A stretch of 64,000 nt of DNA. It comes from Pholiota molesta. Taxonomy: Eukaryota; Basidiomycota; Agaricomycetes; Agaricales; Strophariaceae. The position numbers and the translations under genes were made by a program. The DNA lies in the NCBI GenBank assembly GCA_014925825.1, contig JACGCK010000011.1, forward strand, positions 682,001 through 746,000, in the 5' to 3' direction. Position 1 is the first letter of the stretch; every line of letters starts with the position of its first letter. The notes beneath the pieces are model-generated. The model was given only the letters and a program-made list of their open reading frames with translations. It did not search any database and was not told the DNA's origin. Shown in pieces: positions 60,390 through 64,000 of the stretch.

Positions 60390-63300
60390 ATGGCCCACTC
60401 CCACTCCCCTTCTGCAATATCGAATGCCACGCCCCAGACGGCTGGTGCCCCATGTCATGCCCCTGGCACTTCGCCACCCCTGTCCTCGTTTCAACCACCC
60501 ACTGGGCCACAATGTCAGCAGTCAAATAACATCCCGGATCAGTCTGCTCCTTCCTCTTCTCCATCTGCTACCCAGCAGCAGCCACAGCGGGTCGCCATCG
60601 GTGGACCTCGCTCTACCTCTCTCCCCCAGCGCCAGCAGATGGGTCTCAGTCAGAGCAAGCCGACGCCTCCATTGCCCGCCCCAGAAGCTTCCTCGTCTTC
60701 CTCGAATTCGCCATCAACAGCCACTAAAGGCTTGAACGCCGCGGTCGCCGGCGGCAACAAGCTCAAGCGTGCATTTGCTCGGCGGCGAAAAAACTCGGAG
60801 GATGTTTCGGAAGTGTTCTCGCCCAAGGGCAAGGAGCAGCAGGCCACAAAGCTGAGAACGGGCGTGTCTTCGTCTTCACTGGCGACTGATAAAGTGCCCA
60901 GGCCCCAACTCTCCCCTCCGCCCCCCATCTCTGCCGTCCAGCGCTCGACCCCGCCCCGCATCGAGTCCACCAAACAACCGCCCCCTTCCGTGCCTACGCC
61001 CCTCGTATGTGATTCGCTCTGAGTTGTTGTTCTATTCTCATTAACTTTTAGATTCTTAATCAGAATATTGTTCTCTCACCTACGCAGCAATCGCCACCAC
61101 AGCCTCCAACGCCGCCGAAAAAGGACTTCACGCCCTCACCTCCTCTGCAGTCAGATCGCGCCGAAGTTTTCTACGCTGGCAGTAGGAACTCGGTGATGCC
61201 AATCAGCCCAGGCATCTCGTCGGCAGTCAACTATATCTCAATGATGGATCAACCACATTTGAAGTCTCCCGAGGCAGAAAAGGAAAATTTCAAGACCGTT
61301 GAAAAACGCGATATGAAGGAGAATTGGCGAAAAAGTGACTCGACCAATAGTCATCATACCATTCGCCCTGGTGCCGGAAGTGGGGCACCCTCGCGTTCGT
61401 CAAGGCCAGTTTCTTGGGCAGAATCATTCCAGTCGGCGCACACAGTCGTGCAGACCTCGAACAGGCGATTAAGTGCTCTCATCGGTGACGCCGATTTTGG
61501 TATGCCGGAAGAGGACGACGACGACACTTCCTCGTCATCCCACGCACCTGAATCATCTCCTCCTTCATCTGTACATTCTAGCAGTCGTCGATCTATGTCC
61601 TTGAACCACGGGACGTCGACCACTGCGCCACAGCAGCTTCCTCTCCCCGCAACTGATATGAAATACCCATCACATTCCATCTCAGAGGGTCTGCCTCCAT
61701 TTAGCGCGACCCTTCCTCCTCGTGCCCCTGCTCTCTCACCTTCCGTATCCCAACCTCAATCTTCACTGGCCAATAACGGCTTGCGTGGAAGACTTGCAGC
61801 GTGGACCGCGGCCTCGGCCAATCCCTGCCCCATTCCGCCTCCTGTTCTCCCACCACCAACTCACGAACGTAATCCATCTGCTGCCTCACACCCACCGCAA
61901 GCATCTGCTGCGCCGTCGTCTTTCCGGCAAACGGCGATAAGCATGTCTGCTGGTGTGGGGCCGGCAGCTGCGGGCCTCGCTAAGCGAGCAGTCGAGAAGA
62001 TGGGGCGCAAGTGGGCGCAGGGGATGGGGATCAGCTCGAGCAGCTCGGGTTCGGGTGGCTGGTCCACCTCGTCGTCGAGCATGAACGACGCGTCGCATAT
62101 GGGCGACGCGCTCGTGCGGACGGCGTCGAACACGTCTATGTCGGGGTTATCGAGCTTCTTGCACCCGAGTCCGGGACGGGGGGCGCATAAGCGGACGCCG
62201 AACGCTGCGAGCATCTCGTCGAACAGCATGGGGTCGGGCTCCGACTCGGACTTCTTTGCGAATCCGCCAGGTCCGTTGCTGGGCACGCGCCTCCGCGGCG
62301 CGCTGCGCTCGAAGGGGGGCACGCAGGTCGTTGCCGGGGTGGTGTTTGGGAGGGATTTGGCGGCAGGTGTAAGGGAGACGGGTATCAAGGTTGGCAAGGC
62401 GCCGCAGGCGGAAGGGAAGATGAAAGAGGGTCTCGTCGGGGAGGTCGAAGAGCGGATGTTGGCAGCGGTAGCGGTGAGGTGTGCGCAACATTTGTTGCTT
62501 TGGGGTGTTCAGGAGGAGGGTCTATTCCGGTGCGTCGACATCCTTCGATAGGCTAAGCGAATGATCTGACTTCGGGAATGCAGTATTAACGGTCGTCCAG
62601 CGCATGTGGCGAAATTGCGCTCTGAATTCGATTCAGGTGGGTTATAACTTGTTGAAACCTCGCCCTTTATAATATCTCTAATGTTCGGGCTTTAGGCGCC
62701 GATTATGACATGACGGAGTGTTCTCCAGGCGATCTCGACCCGCACGCTGTCGCCTCCGTCTTCAAAGCCTATCTACGCGAGCGTAAGTCTACGTTATATC
62801 CGCTTTTCTGACATGTTCGGCTAAGCATCTAACTTATATATTCCCATCTAGTCCCCGAACCTATCCTGACTAAGAAACTCCAGCCACTATTCGACGCCGC
62901 CATCAGCAAAGAGACGACTGTCCACGCCGCTGACCCCGACAGTGCTCCGGCGCGCCTTGGCGCGCGGGGCATGCCGGGCCTGCCCTCTGGCCCTAAGAGC
63001 GGTTTCTCAGCTGGTCTGCGCAAACCGCCCTCGCTCTCGACGCTGGCGATGCCGTCGTTCACGGATATCCCCCCTGCGTCGAAGGGCCTCGTTGACGCGA
63101 TCCGCGCGCTGATAAAGCAGCTCCCTGCTGAGAACCGTGATCTGATGCTGACGATTGTCGATCTGGTCAAGGCTACTGCGAACCGCAGTAAAGAGACGAA
63201 GATGCCGCTGAGCAACTTGATGTTGGTCCTGCATCCGACCCTCAGGCTGACCCCGTCCCTCCTCAAAGTGCTCTGTGAGTCGGAGGGTATCTGGCATGAC

Positions 63301-64000
63301 GGGCCTTATATGGCCGATGCGGAGAAGGAGGAGACGTTGTCTGTTATCGACATTCGACGTGAAACGGTGATGCAGGAGAAGGAGAGGGATGACGATTCGA
63401 GTTCCGATGCGCGGAGCCAGATGGGCGAGGAATCGGACAGTCTGGCATCGAGCCGTCCATCGCTGGATAATCCCAGCTCGGACTATCACGGATCGGCAGA
63501 AGGAAGCATATACGAAGGCCAAGCGGTTCCGCGAGTGCTAAGGCAAGACTATGACCGCGGTGAGGTGCCGACTGTGTACCTCGATACCAGGAGTCACCTC
63601 TCGTCGACGAGCTCCGTATCCTCGCTGTTGCAGGATGCAGACGGACCCTCGGTAGGATATGAAGCTCCTTTTTCGCGTCACCTAAGACAGCAGGCGGGCG
63701 GTGATAATTCTTCCATCTCGTCTGGGGGTGCTTATTCGCTGCGCAATGTACCGCTGTCATCGTCATCCTCGCCGCCACCCTTATCATCATCGGCCGAGTC
63801 TATCGCGACGCCAACTTCGTCTGGGAACCCATCTTTTGCGGATCTCCCATACGGCACAGTGATTGGCAACGATAAGGAGATGCAACATGCCATGTCGATG
63901 CATTCCGCTCATAATAGTGGAAGCGGGCCAACGATTGTCGATGCTACTCCTATGGAACTGATGCCGCATGCAAATAGGCGCCCGGTCATCAGCAACCCTA
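60390..64000 (+). CDS. RhoGAP-domain protein, 3' end outside the window
   Basis: The start at 60390 (MAHSHSPSAISNATPQ) follows a CCACG context. The first ~550 residues are Ser/Pro-rich and mostly disordered, with a basic patch (KLKRAFARRRKNSEDV) and motifs such as RPVSWAESFQSAH. The GAP domain begins near LVGEVEERMLAAVAVRC and WGVQEEGLFRINGRPAHV, where the Arg of GLFR is the catalytic finger. It continues over three short introns with YDMTECSPGDLDPHAVASV, FKAYLRELPEPILT, LIKQLPAENRDLMLTIVDLV and MPLSNLMLVLHPTL, then a Ser-rich tail. It would stimulate GTP hydrolysis on a Rho/Cdc42-type GTPase. The domain is interrupted by an inserted loop between PILTKKL and LVDAIRALIKQLP. The reading frame is open at the last base. 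Confidence 0.93.

Overview
The window is genomic DNA from a filamentous basidiomycete, most likely an Agaricomycete (mushroom-forming fungus). Almost every gene is split by short introns of about 48-60 nt with GT donors and AG acceptors. Several families have mushroom-typical forms: an F-box/LRR-type protein, a C2-NACHT-ankyrin receptor, BTB and kinase-like proteins, secreted GH28 pectinases and a CDC24-type RhoGEF with a PB1 tail. I saw no rRNA, convincing tRNA, CRISPR array or intact transposon. Exon joins were read by eye from splice signals, reading frame and family motifs. No alignment or search was run.

Layout. 1-10.6 kb: 3' end of an amidase (+), a long unrecognised gene (-), an F-box-like gene (-), and a pepsin-type aspartic protease with a hydrophobic, GPI-like tail (-). 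10.6-15.2 kb: gene-poor, but holding a decayed, intron-containing partial copy of a gene that sits intact 18 kb away in the opposite orientation. 15.2-20.7 kb: a large NLR-like protein with a C2-like N-terminus, NACHT NTPase and about 22 ankyrin repeats (-). 21-24.1 kb: a phytanoyl-CoA dioxygenase-like gene and a BTB gene (-). 24.5-29.4 kb: a caprin-like RGG protein, with an apparent frameshift, and bifunctional thiamine enzyme THI6 (+). 29.8-32.6 kb: a Rap1-like BRCT plus three-Myb protein (-), the source of the decayed copy. 32.6-39.5 kb: about 7 kb with no gene I can support. 39.5-43.1 kb: CDC24-type RhoGEF (+). 44.1-58.8 kb: a pectinase neighbourhood of three related polygalacturonase genes (two -, one +) around a GH63-like glycosidase and a broken kinase-like gene. 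60.4 kb to the end: a RhoGAP protein (+), running off the window.

Functional themes. Housekeeping genes (THI6, CDC24, RhoGAP, caprin-like, GH63-like) alternate with accessory genes showing birth and death: the polygalacturonase trio (one apparently intact, one frameshifted, one with a lost splice donor and altered active-site surroundings), the NLR with block-duplicated ankyrin repeats, the kinase-like remnant and the inverted partial duplicate of the Rap1-like gene. CDC24 (Cdc42 activator) and the RhoGAP act on the same class of GTPases, but they lie 17 kb apart and I see no sign that they are co-regulated.
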